Shown piece after piece: positions 1 to 6,815 of a DNA stretch of 11,116 bases. Where the stretch lies: positions 1-11,116 of the forward strand of contig JAQUXD010000052.1 of the NCBI GenBank assembly GCA_028692535.1, written 5' to 3'. Within the stretch, counting starts at the first letter, position 1. Each line of letters starts with the position of its first letter. Source of the DNA: Eubacteriales bacterium (GTDB taxonomy: Bacteria > Bacillota > Clostridia > Peptostreptococcales > Anaerovoracaceae). The position numbers were made by a program, and so were the translations under genes. The notes beneath the pieces are model-generated. The model was not told the origin of the DNA, did no database searches, and worked only from the letters and a program-made list of their open reading frames with translations.

Positions 1-1640
1 CGTTGATCATGGCCGATCTGATCGATCTGGGCGTCGAGGCGGGAGACATGGAACAAATCCTGAACAGAGGGGCGCTCCTTGTGTTATTGGCGTTGGCGTC
101 ATTGTTTTTCGGCGTGCTGGCCGCCAACGCTGCGGCAAGGGCTTCTGCAGGATTCGCGAAAAATCTCCGACAGGATCTGTTCCACAATATTCAGAATTTC
201 TCCTTCTCCAACCTGGACAGGTTTTCATCCTCCAGTCTCATCACCCGTCTTACCACCGACGTTACAAATGTGCAGCAGGCATTTATGATGTCCATCCGTA
301 TGGGCGCCAGGAGTCCCGCCATGCTGATTTTTGCCATGATCATGGCTTTCCGGATCAATAGCCGTCTTGCGTTGATCTACCTCTGCGTGCTTCCTTTCTT
401 GGCAGCCGGACTGATCCTGATCATGAAAAAAGCCCTCCCGATCTTCGAAAAGGTTTTCGCCACCTACGATGTGCTGAATCGCGTGGTCCAGGAAAACCTC
501 CGGGGTATACGCGTGGTGAAGAGCTTCGTGCGGGAAGATCAGGAAATCGATAAATTTTCCGACACCTCGGAAACCTTGTATCGCTATTTCGTAAAAGCCG
601 AACGCTTCCTTGCCGGTACGATGCCCCTGATGCAGGCCAGCGTATACATTTGCATGCTGTTGATCTCCTGGGTGGGCGCCAAGCTGATTCTGAGCGGCAG
701 CATGACCACCGGCCAATTGATGAGCATGATCACGTATACGATGCAGATTTTAATGAGTCTGATGATGCTGGCCATGGTTCTGGTGATGTCTACGATCTCC
801 AGAGCAGCGGCCGTCCGAATCATCGAAGTACTGGACGAAGCCCCTTCGATTACCCAGATCGATCGTCCGGTTCAGCACATAGAGGATGGATCCATTCGCT
901 TCAACAACGTTTCCTTCAGCTATACAGGAGATTCTTCCGCCTTGTGCCTGTGGGACATCGATCTGACGATCCAATCGGGACAGACCATCGGGATCCTCGG
1001 AGGAACGGGAAGCGGAAAGAGCACTCTGGTCCAGCTGATCCCAAGACTGTATGATGTGACCGGCGGCGCTGTTTTCGTGGGCGGGACCGACGTGCGGAGC
1101 ATCGCTCTGAAAACCTTGCGGGACAGCGTTGCTATGGTGCTGCAGCGCAACACGCTCTTTGCGGGAACCGTTGAAGAAAACCTGCGCTGGGGGAATCCGG
1201 ATGCAACAAAGGAAGAGCTGGTGCGGGCGTGCGAACTGGCTCAGGCCGACAGCTTTATCCGCCGGTTCGAGCTCGGATACGACACCCACCTGGAACAGGG
1301 CGGCGCCAACGTATCCGGCGGGCAAAGGCAACGCCTTTGCATCGCCCGCGCTCTTCTGAAAAACCCAAAAATTTTGATTCTGGATGATTCCACCAGCGCG
1401 GTGGACACCCAGACTGAAGCGCGGATCAAAGAAGCTCTGAGGCGCGAAATGCCCCATACCACCAAGCTGATCATCGCCCAACGAATCTCTTCCATCCAGG
1501 ATGCAGACCGCATCCTCGTACTGGACAACGGACGGATCAGTGGATTTGGCGTGCACGACGAACTTCTTGCACAAAATACTGTATACAGGGAAGTGTACGA
1601 ATCTCAGACAAAAGGAGGTGACTTCGATGTCCCTGCCTAA
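1..1640 (+). CDS. ABC exporter half-transporter, degenerate-site subunit (5' partial)
   Basis: This is one half of a heterodimeric ABC exporter: an inner-membrane domain fused to an ATPase domain that moves an unknown substrate (drug, lipid or peptide) out of the cell. The reading frame is open at the window edge. The first visible residues, LIMADLID, match an internal stretch near the first membrane helix of this family, so roughly 30-40 N-terminal residues lie outside. Counting from the codon at base 3, hydrophobic segments lie near 23-43, 106-140 and 210-265. The ATPase part runs from about 298 and has Walker A GGTGSGKST (333-341), a Q-loop glutamine at 381, signature VSGGQ (437-441) and Walker B ending DD (461-462). 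The catalytic glutamate is Asp462 and the switch histidine is Gln493 (IAQR). These changes are typical of the noncanonical subunit of TM287/288- or BmrCD-type exporters. The gene overlaps the next one by 14 bases. Confidence 0.95.
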   Translation, partial: LIMADLIDLGVEAGDMEQILNRGALLVLLALASLFFGVLAANAAARASAGFAKNLRQDLFHNIQNFSFSNLDRFSSSSLITRLTTDVTNVQQAFMMSIRMGARSPAMLIFAMIMAFRINSRLALIYLCVLPFLAAGLILIMKKALPIFEKVFATYDVLNRVVQENLRGIRVVKSFVREDQEIDKFSDTSETLYRYFVKAERFLAGTMPLMQASVYICMLLISWVGAKLILSGSMTTGQLMSMITYTMQILMSLMMLAMVLVMSTISRAAAVRIIEVLDEAPSITQIDRPVQHIEDGSIRFNNVSFSYTGDSSALCLWDIDLTIQSGQTIGILGGTGSGKSTLVQLIPRLYDVTGGAVFVGGTDVRSIALKTLRDSVAMVLQRNTLFAGTVEENLRWGNPDATKEELVRACELAQADSFIRRFELGYDTHLEQGGANVSGGQRQRLCIARALLKNPKILILDDSTSAVDTQTEARIKEALRREMPHTTKLIIAQRISSIQDADRILVLDNGRISGFGVHDELLAQNTVYREVYESQTKGGDFDVPA

Positions 1641-3564
1641 CAGACCCGGACCCGGACATAATCCGGCCGCCCAAGGGAAGATCCGCCTGGATAAAAACGC
1701 TCTGAAAACGCTGAAGCGTGTTTTGGCTTATGTGGGGGAATCCTACCGGACCCTCTTTGTGTTTGCGTTGATCTGCATTGCGCTCAGCGCGCTGGTGAGT
1801 GTGGCTTCCGCCCTTTTTTTGCGGGTGCTCATCGATGACTATATCACTCCGCTGCTGCTGTCCTCCACACCGGATCTGAGCGCCCTGGCCCGCACTATAG
1901 GAAAAATGGGGCTCCTCTACGCAAGCGGGATCCTCGCCGCGCTGCTCTATCAGCTCAGCATGGTGACCATTTCCCACGGTGTGCTCAAGACCATTCGAAA
2001 CCGGATGTTTTCCTCGATGCAGCATCTGCCGCTGCAATACTTCGACACCCACGCCCACGGAGACGTGATGAGCCGCTACACCAACGATACCGACGCCATG
2101 CGCCAGATGCTCTCCCAGAGCATCCCCCATGTCTTTTCCTCCCTGCTGACCATTGTCTTTGTTTTGGCAGCCATGATCGCCCTCAGCCCGATGCTCACAA
2201 TACTGGTTTTGGGCATGGTCGCAGTGATCTTCCAAGTGACCGCCCGGATCGGAGGCAAGTCCGCCGAGTACTTTAAGCGGCGTCAAAAGGTTCTGGGCGA
2301 AGTAAACGGTTATGTGGAAGAGATGATCAACGGACAAAAAGTCGTTCAGGTCTTTTCCCGGGAAAAGGCCGTAAAGCAGACCTTTGACGGGAAAAACCAT
2401 GAGCTTTTTGAACAGACCGCCCAAGCCAACCGTTACGGAATCATCCTGATGCCGATCTTGGGCAACCTGGGCAATCTCCAATATGTTATGCTGGCGGTTG
2501 TCGGCGGCTTGTTGGCTATGGGGGAACAATCAGCCCTGACATTGGGAGGCCTGGCATCTTTCCTGACCCTGTCCAAAAACTTCAGCAACCCGGTCAGTCA
2601 GATCTCCCAGCAGATCAACTCCGTCGTCATGGCCCTGGCCGGCGCCCGACGCGTCTTCGATTTGATGGACGAAGCCCCTGAGGAAGATCCGGGATACGTA
2701 AGCCTGACCAAAGTGATACGCAAAGGAGATCATCTGCAGGAGTCCGAAGGACCGAACTCCTTGTGGGCATGGAAGGAAATGCGCCCCGATGGAAGCTTGC
2801 AGTTGACTGAACTCGCCGGCGATATCCGGCTGAACGGAATCCATTTTGCCTACGAAACCGGCAAACCGGTCCTCCACAACATCGATTTGTACGCCAAACC
2901 CGGTCAGAAGATCGCCTTTGTAGGCTCCACAGGCGCAGGCAAGACCACGATTACGAACTTGATCAACCGCTTTTACGACGTGCAGGAAGGAGAGATTTTG
3001 TATGACGGCATCCCGATCCAACACATCCGAAAACCGGATCTGCGGCGCACGCTGGGCATGGTCCTGCAGGATACCAGCCTTTTCACCGGAAGCATCCTGG
3101 ACAATATCCGCTACGGCCGGCCGGATGCCACCGACGAGGAAGTGATCGAAGCGGCGAAGCTGGCCAACGCCCATGGATTCATCAGCCGGCTGCCTCAGGG
3201 ATATCAGACAGAGATCTCCGGCACCGAAAGCGAACTGTCCCAAGGACAGTGCCAGCTGATCTCCATCGCGCGCTGCGCTGTAGCCGATCCACCGGTGATG
3301 ATCCTGGACGAAGCCACCAGCAGCATTGATACCCGCACCGAGCGGTTGATCCAAAAGGGCATGGACCGCTTGATGGAAGGGCGTACCGTCTTTGTCATCG
3401 CCCATCGGCTTTCAACCGTTCAGAATGCTCAAGCGATCTTAGTGCTCGAAGAGGGAAAGATCATAGAAAGAGGCGACCATGATGACTTGATCGCCCAAAA
3501 AGGAAAATATTATCAATTATACACAGGTGTTCTCAGCCCAACGCCACATCCAGGATCATCATAA
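1627..3564 (+). CDS. ABC exporter half-transporter, catalytic-site subunit
   Basis: This is the partner half of the exporter, 645 residues. The ATG at 1627 was chosen because AAAGGAGGTG lies just upstream at 1611-1620; the frame is open further upstream but has no such site. Membrane helices occur near 40-70, 95-115, 168-205 and 272-310. The ATPase domain starts near 398 with Walker A GSTGAGKTT (433-441), a Q-loop at 481, signature LSQGQ (537-541), Walker B MILDE with catalytic Glu562 and switch His593 (IAHR). The signature has Gln where Gly is usual, which in known heterodimers contributes to the degenerate site, while its own Walker motifs form the active site. A linker of about 45 residues (352-397) separates the domains and is longer than in the upstream half. 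Start and stop codons overlap the neighbours at both ends: 14 bases with the first subunit, 32 with the convergent ZIP gene. The substrate is unknown. Confidence 0.96.
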   Translation: MSLPNRPGPGHNPAAQGKIRLDKNALKTLKRVLAYVGESYRTLFVFALICIALSALVSVASALFLRVLIDDYITPLLLSSTPDLSALARTIGKMGLLYASGILAALLYQLSMVTISHGVLKTIRNRMFSSMQHLPLQYFDTHAHGDVMSRYTNDTDAMRQMLSQSIPHVFSSLLTIVFVLAAMIALSPMLTILVLGMVAVIFQVTARIGGKSAEYFKRRQKVLGEVNGYVEEMINGQKVVQVFSREKAVKQTFDGKNHELFEQTAQANRYGIILMPILGNLGNLQYVMLAVVGGLLAMGEQSALTLGGLASFLTLSKNFSNPVSQISQQINSVVMALAGARRVFDLMDEAPEEDPGYVSLTKVIRKGDHLQESEGPNSLWAWKEMRPDGSLQLTELAGDIRLNGIHFAYETGKPVLHNIDLYAKPGQKIAFVGSTGAGKTTITNLINRFYDVQEGEILYDGIPIQHIRKPDLRRTLGMVLQDTSLFTGSILDNIRYGRPDATDEEVIEAAKLANAHGFISRLPQGYQTEISGTESELSQGQCQLISIARCAVADPPVMILDEATSSIDTRTERLIQKGMDRLMEGRTVFVIAHRLSTVQNAQAILVLEEGKIIERGDHDDLIAQKGKYYQLYTGVLSPTPHPGSS

Positions 3565-4321
3565 GGACAAAGCCTGCTGCCGTGCTCACCGTCCCAATAT
3601 TGGAATGGGGATCGGCTTGCGCTTCGGGAATCAGCTCCTCCACCACAACATAGATCATGGCGCCGGCGGCAAAGGCAAGGATGTAGGGAAGGACCGGGAT
3701 CATCATGCTGGTCAGTACCAGTGTGAGAAGGGCGCCGGCGGGTTCCACCACACCGGACATAAACCCTAGAGAAAACGCCTTTTTCCGACTGAGCCCCTGG
3801 GCGATCAGCGGCATGGAGATCACAGCGCCTTCGGGAATATTCTGCAAAGCAATACCAATGGACAGGGCCAGGGCGGCTGCGGCAGTCAGCCCCACGTCAC
3901 CGTTTAAAAAGCCTGCGAATACAACACCCACAGCCATCCCTTCCGGCAAATTATGCAGCGTAACCGCCAGCACCAGCATGGTGGATTTTTTTAATTGGGC
4001 AGCTGTGCCTTCGGGTTTTTCCGAATTGACGTGCAAGTGAGGGATGAGCATGTCCAGAAGAAGCAAAAATCCCACGCCCGCCACAAAACCCACAGCCGCC
4101 GGAAGCCAGGGAATCACACCCTGGGCTTCTGCCATATCGATGGCAGGGATAATCAATGACCAGACGGAAGCCGCAATCATGACACCGGAGGCAAACCCCA
4201 GCATCATCTTTTGAAGAAACGGCTTCATCTGCTCCCTAAGGAAAAACACGAACCCGGCTCCGAGAACGGTACCCGCCAACGGAATGAATATTCCGATCAG
4301 CACCAGTGTCCAATCACTCAA
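3533..4321 (-). CDS. ZIP-family divalent metal transporter (GufA-like)
   Basis: This is a 262-residue membrane protein of the ZIP family, which brings zinc, iron or related divalent metals into the cytoplasm. It has about eight hydrophobic segments. The two metal-site motifs are visible: HNLPEG at 123-128 in the fourth helix and QNIPEG at 160-165 in the fifth. EELIPEA at 228-234 is also typical of the GufA/ZIP11 branch. The short loop near 95-112 includes His96 and His97's neighbourhood (IPHLHV), a possible metal-binding patch. The start is TTG: it follows AGGTG by seven bases, and the first internal ATG would remove the first helix. The ribosome binding site lies inside the end of the upstream GGDEF gene, whose stop is 6 bases away, so translation is probably coupled. 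The 3' end overlaps the convergent exporter gene by 32 bases. The metal cannot be told from sequence. Confidence 0.93.
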   Translation of the reverse strand: MSDWTLVLIGIFIPLAGTVLGAGFVFFLREQMKPFLQKMMLGFASGVMIAASVWSLIIPAIDMAEAQGVIPWLPAAVGFVAGVGFLLLLDMLIPHLHVNSEKPEGTAAQLKKSTMLVLAVTLHNLPEGMAVGVVFAGFLNGDVGLTAAAALALSIGIALQNIPEGAVISMPLIAQGLSRKKAFSLGFMSGVVEPAGALLTLVLTSMMIPVLPYILAFAAGAMIYVVVEELIPEAQADPHSNIGTVSTAAGFVLMMILDVALG

Positions 4322-4327
4322 ACAACT

Positions 4328-5242
4328 TCACCTGCTTTCTGTATACCGCCCGTACACAAAGTTATGCCTTTTTTTTGCCTTGTACATATTCTGATCTGCC
4401 TGGGAGATCAGATCAGAGGACGGCACGATAAAAGAATCCCAGTCATAACTGCTGATACCGATACTGGCAGTCAAGTGAAGGATATTATCCTCATACGTAT
4501 AATACTCGCTCTCTATACGCTTACGGAGTCGCTCGGCGACATTGAACGCTTGTTGATTCGTCGTATTGGGCAGGCAGGCTATGAACTCGTCTCCGCCGTA
4601 GCGTCCGCAGAAGTCGTAAGGGCGAAGGTGCCTGACGACAGTCCTGGCAAAGGCCTTGAGAACGGCGTCTCCCGCATCGTGGCCCAGGCGGTCGTTGATC
4701 GATTTGAAATAATCGATATCCAGCATCAGCAGGCTCAGAACACGCTCTTCCCGCTTTGCCCGATTCATCTCCTGCTGCAGGCGATCGATAAAGGTCTTCC
4801 GGTTCAAGATCCCGGTCAGAAAATCGTGAGACGCAAAATGCGTCGCATCTTCCTGGGCCTTTCGAAGAATCGCTTCCATCTGCTTGCTTTCCGTGATGTC
4901 CCGCGCAATCAAAACCGTCCATCGCCGGCCTTTATCATCTTTAAAAATGGCCGAAGTGACATCAACCGGAAATCGACTTCCGTCTTTTCTGATAAAGGTC
5001 AATTCTGCCCGGACACGACCTTCCCGGAGGCGCTCAGCCAATGCGATGGTCAGCCGCGAGTCGCTTGTGTCAACGATCCCGTCTCTACCCAGCTTGCAAA
5101 TCTCAGCTTCCGTTCGCTGGAGCATTTCGCATGCTGCATGATTGACCTTAAAAATCCTGCCGTCCGTACGGGTAAGCATGATGGCATCCAGGCTGTTGTC
5201 AAAAATAGATCTGTAGTATTCGTCGTTGATCCAGTTGTTCAT
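4328..5242 (-). CDS. PAS-GGDEF diguanylate cyclase
   Basis: This 304-residue cytoplasmic protein should make the second messenger cyclic di-GMP from two GTP. The ATG at 5242 follows a strong GAGGAGGG site; upstream in-frame codons cover the promoter and were rejected. A PAS sensor domain spans about 10-120 (FDNSLDAIMLTRTDGRI to ARDITESK), followed by a short helical linker and a GGDEF domain from about 135. The active-site motif is intact, RYGGDEF with GGDEF at 216-220. An RPYD motif at 207-210 lies exactly five residues before it and matches the inhibitory I-site, so product inhibition is likely. No membrane helix or signal peptide is seen, and no EAL domain. The PAS ligand is not evident. 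It is the first gene of a pair with the ZIP transporter, under a promoter at 5274-5302. Confidence 0.95.
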   Translation of the reverse strand: MNNWINDEYYRSIFDNSLDAIMLTRTDGRIFKVNHAACEMLQRTEAEICKLGRDGIVDTSDSRLTIALAERLREGRVRAELTFIRKDGSRFPVDVTSAIFKDDKGRRWTVLIARDITESKQMEAILRKAQEDATHFASHDFLTGILNRKTFIDRLQQEMNRAKREERVLSLLMLDIDYFKSINDRLGHDAGDAVLKAFARTVVRHLRPYDFCGRYGGDEFIACLPNTTNQQAFNVAERLRKRIESEYYTYEDNILHLTASIGISSYDWDSFIVPSSDLISQADQNMYKAKKRHNFVYGRYTESR

Positions 5243-5273
5243 AGCAGCCCTCCTCAGTTTACTCTTTGTCCTG

Positions 5274-5302
5274 ATTATACAAAAAATGAACATATTTGTA
5301 TA
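5274..5302 (-). promoter_or_regulatory. Sigma-A-type promoter for the diguanylate cyclase/ZIP pair
   Basis: Read on the minus strand, a perfect TATAAT (5274-5279) is preceded by TATACA (5297-5302, four of six matches to TTGACA) with a 17-base spacer. It lies 32 bases upstream of the GGDEF start. Its -35 box abuts the T-rich tail of the terminator of the racemase-like gene, so the two transcription units are packed end to end. Confidence 0.65.
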
Positions 5303-5303
5303 C

Positions 5304-5338
5304 ATAATAAAAGGACCCCTGCTAAAAGCAAGGGTCCT
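5304..5338 (-). terminator. Rho-independent terminator of the racemase-like gene
   Basis: On the minus strand AGGACCC and GGGTCCT (5332-5338 and 5312-5318) pair. One mismatch and an inner TGCT/AGCA stem with a three-base loop follow, and the run TTTATTAT comes directly after. It begins 11 bases after the stop codon of the racemase-like gene and separates it from the diguanylate cyclase promoter. Confidence 0.85.
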
Positions 5339-5348
5339 GTGTTGATCG

Positions 5349-6074
5349 TCAATACAGGTCGATGTCGCCAAGAGCGATCGCCACATGCCCCATCATTGAT
5401 CCGAAATCGAATACCGGAAGACCGGTTGCTTCGCTGATCCGCTTGGCATAGGGCGGCAAATCCGTGCACTCCAAAACGATGGCGCCCATATCCGGAAATT
5501 GCTTTACACCGTCTTTCGCCACGTTAATGATCTCCCGGCTCACGACTTCAATATCAAAGGCTTCGTCCGGCTGATCGAAGATCTTGCTCCATTCAGGCGC
5601 ATTCTCCAGACCCAGAACTTCCACTTTCATGTCCGCAGTGATACCGCAAGCCCGAAGATGCGTTTCCGTCAGCGCTGATTTGTTGGCTGTGATGACTCCT
5701 ACCGTCCGCTGATAGCCGATCGCACACTGCACAAAGGGCACCTGCAGCAGCGCCGAGGTGAACACGGGAACCGTCAGAGCCTCCGCCAATTCCTTCTGGA
5801 AAACCGCGTTAAATCCGCAACTGGTGGTGACGGCCTTAATATTTTCCTTATCGATCATCTCCTTAGCGATCCGAATCATATCTTCCAGTACCGCCTGGCT
5901 GGGATGTGTGATCACGGTTTGTACGTTGGCGCCTTTCACGTGGACCATTTGAACAGGGAACGGATAGGACAGCGGATTGGTGCTGTTGCCCGGCATGGTC
6001 TCCAGCTGCATCAACCCTTCGGGCACATGTCCCGCTTCCCATCTTAAAATAAGGATCTTCGGTGTCTTTTCCAT
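5349..6074 (-). CDS. Aspartate/glutamate racemase superfamily protein
   Basis: This 241-residue protein belongs to the cofactor-independent Asp/Glu/hydantoin racemase superfamily, which inverts or modifies carbon centres next to a carboxylate with a pair of cysteines. The two expected cysteines are present: Cys86 in TTSCGFN and Cys203 in VLECTDLPPYA, each in the usual place in the two pseudo-symmetric halves. The protein is soluble, with no signal peptide. The ATG at 6074 follows AGGAGG; an upstream extension of the frame crosses the promoter and is not credible. The protein is not close enough to glutamate racemase MurI to use that name, since the usual DSG start motif is missing and it starts ILILRWEAG. 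It could act on aspartate, a hydantoin, a malate-like acid or something else. It is a single-gene unit with its own promoter (6138-6165) and terminator. Confidence 0.88.
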   Translation of the reverse strand: MEKTPKILILRWEAGHVPEGLMQLETMPGNSTNPLSYPFPVQMVHVKGANVQTVITHPSQAVLEDMIRIAKEMIDKENIKAVTTSCGFNAVFQKELAEALTVPVFTSALLQVPFVQCAIGYQRTVGVITANKSALTETHLRACGITADMKVEVLGLENAPEWSKIFDQPDEAFDIEVVSREIINVAKDGVKQFPDMGAIVLECTDLPPYAKRISEATGLPVFDFGSMMGHVAIALGDIDLY

Positions 6075-6137
6075 GGAAAACCTCCTGTCAGATATGTTCT
6101 GCATCGTGGCTGTTTGATTGTATGGATTCGTATTTCC

Positions 6138-6165
6138 AGTATACTTCATCTCCTAATGATGTCAA
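6138..6165 (-). promoter_or_regulatory. Promoter of the racemase-like gene
   Basis: On the minus strand a perfect TTGACA (6160-6165) and TATACT (6138-6143) are separated by 16 bases. The expected transcription start near 6131 gives a leader of about 57 bases before the AGGAGG site. It is divergent from the HTH gene promoter, with about 55 bases between the two -35 boxes. Confidence 0.75.
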
Positions 6166-6220
6166 ATTGACTTTCTCGCTTGAATACCGGTCAATATGCA
6201 AAAATATTCTCAATAACGAC

Positions 6221-6249
6221 TTGACAAAAGTGCTATTATTCCCTATAAT
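6221..6249 (+). promoter_or_regulatory. Consensus promoter of the HTH regulator gene
   Basis: A perfect TTGACA (6221-6226) and a perfect TATAAT (6244-6249) lie exactly 17 bases apart, 32 bases upstream of the HTH gene start. Such a full consensus promoter would be very strong without repression. A perfect inverted repeat begins inside the -10 box and covers the expected start of transcription. Confidence 0.9.
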
Positions 6250-6265
6250 TCCTTTATAAGGAATT
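6247..6265 (+). promoter_or_regulatory. Operator-like inverted repeat AATTCCTT-TAT-AAGGAATT
   Basis: Two perfect 8-base arms (6247-6254 and 6258-6265) flank a 3-base centre. The repeat overlaps the last three bases of the -10 box and the expected transcription start, the classic place for a repressor to block RNA polymerase. The encoded HTH protein is the obvious candidate to bind it (autoregulation), but this is inference. A dimeric repressor of another family is possible. Confidence 0.6.
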
Positions 6266-6281
6266 TAAAGGAGTGATTGTA

Positions 6282-6734
6282 ATGAAAGAGAAATACTATA
6301 CAGTGGAGCAGATCGCAGAAATGATCGATCTCCACCCAAAGACGATCCAGCGCTATATACGCGAAGGGAAATTGCGCGCCCAGAAAATCGGCAAAGCCTG
6401 GCGTGTAACTGGGCACGACTTGAGCACATTTATGGAAGGTCCGCAAGGAACAGACAGCAGCAGCTCATCTTCCGGGATGCAGGAGCTGATCGGCGGCATC
6501 GTAAACGACATCAAGCTATCCACTGTCGTGGACATTCCGGTCAGGAACAGCGCAGAAGCAGTGCAGATCGCCAATTGGACCGGCGCGATCCTGAACAGCC
6601 GTTCTCCAGAGCAGGGCCCTGCGTCCATGACTTCTCAGTACATCGAATCGGAGCACACGATGCGTCTGATGCTGTGGGGCACCCTTCCCTTCGTGGAAAT
6701 CTTTCTGCGATCGCTGAGTGAGATGTTGGAATAG
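6282..6734 (+). CDS. Small HTH (excisionase/MerR-type) DNA-binding regulator
   Basis: This 150-residue protein begins with a helix-turn-helix of the excisionase/MerR-like type at about 5-51: YTVEQIAEMIDLHPKTIQRY followed by the wing-like IREGKLRAQKIGKAWRV. A serine-rich linker (59-64) joins it to a C-terminal domain of about 85 residues, with VVDIPVRNSAEAVQIAN and MRLMLWGTLPFVEIFL, which looks like a small alpha/beta effector-binding or dimer domain of unknown ligand. The ATG at 6282 has AAAGGAG eight bases upstream; the GTG at 6273 overlaps that site and was rejected. No phage or integrase gene is nearby, so a transcription-factor role is more likely than a true excisionase. It is the first gene of a likely unit with the downstream hydrolase, 81 bases away. 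Confidence 0.85.
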   Translation: MKEKYYTVEQIAEMIDLHPKTIQRYIREGKLRAQKIGKAWRVTGHDLSTFMEGPQGTDSSSSSSGMQELIGGIVNDIKLSTVVDIPVRNSAEAVQIANWTGAILNSRSPEQGPASMTSQYIESEHTMRLMLWGTLPFVEIFLRSLSEMLE

Positions 6735-6766
6735 AAATGCGCAGATCGAAAACCGGTTGCGCATCA

Positions 6767-6805
6767 TCCCAATAACCTTTATACTTGGAAAGAAATTTAT
6801 TGGGA
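6767..6805 (+). promoter_or_regulatory. Inverted repeat overlapping the hydrolase ribosome binding site
   Basis: TCCCAATAA (6767-6775) and TTATTGGGA (6797-6805) form a perfect 9-base stem with a 21-base loop; CTTT/AAAG inside the loop could extend it. The right arm covers the first part of the GGGAGG site (6802-6807) of the next gene, which also starts with TTG. The structure could lower or gate translation. It has no T-run, so it is not a typical terminator. Confidence 0.5.
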
Positions 6806-6815
6806 GGATCGTATA

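Noticed and set aside
750..1574. A 274-codon open frame on the minus strand inside the first exporter gene
   Set aside because: It lies opposite strong ABC domain motifs, has no ribosome binding site and its predicted protein has no recognisable motif. It is a shadow of the real gene.
1537..3405. Long minus-strand open frames inside the second exporter gene
   Set aside because: They are histidine-, glutamine- and glycine-rich translations typical of the reverse strand of a gene with moderate GC content, with no start signals.
4211..5437. A 408-codon open frame on the plus strand across the ZIP/GGDEF genes
   Set aside because: It is opposite to two well-supported genes with intact family motifs, and its protein resembles nothing. 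It also runs through the racemase terminator.
6193..6208. AATAT/ATATT inverted repeat upstream of the HTH promoter
   Set aside because: Five-base AT-only arms are expected by chance in this AT-rich spacer.
6273..6284. GTG at 6273 as start of the HTH gene
   Set aside because: It overlaps the AAAGGAG ribosome binding site, which is correctly spaced for the ATG at 6282.
6282..6734. HTH gene as a phage excisionase marking a mobile element
   Set aside because: No integrase, attachment repeats or phage genes are nearby, and the extra C-terminal domain fits a regulator.
6737..6764. Possible terminator hairpin ATGCGCA/TGCGCAT after the HTH gene
   Set aside because: The 7-base stem has a 14-base loop and no T-run follows. 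It is not convincing as a terminator, so co-transcription with the hydrolase was kept as the simpler view.
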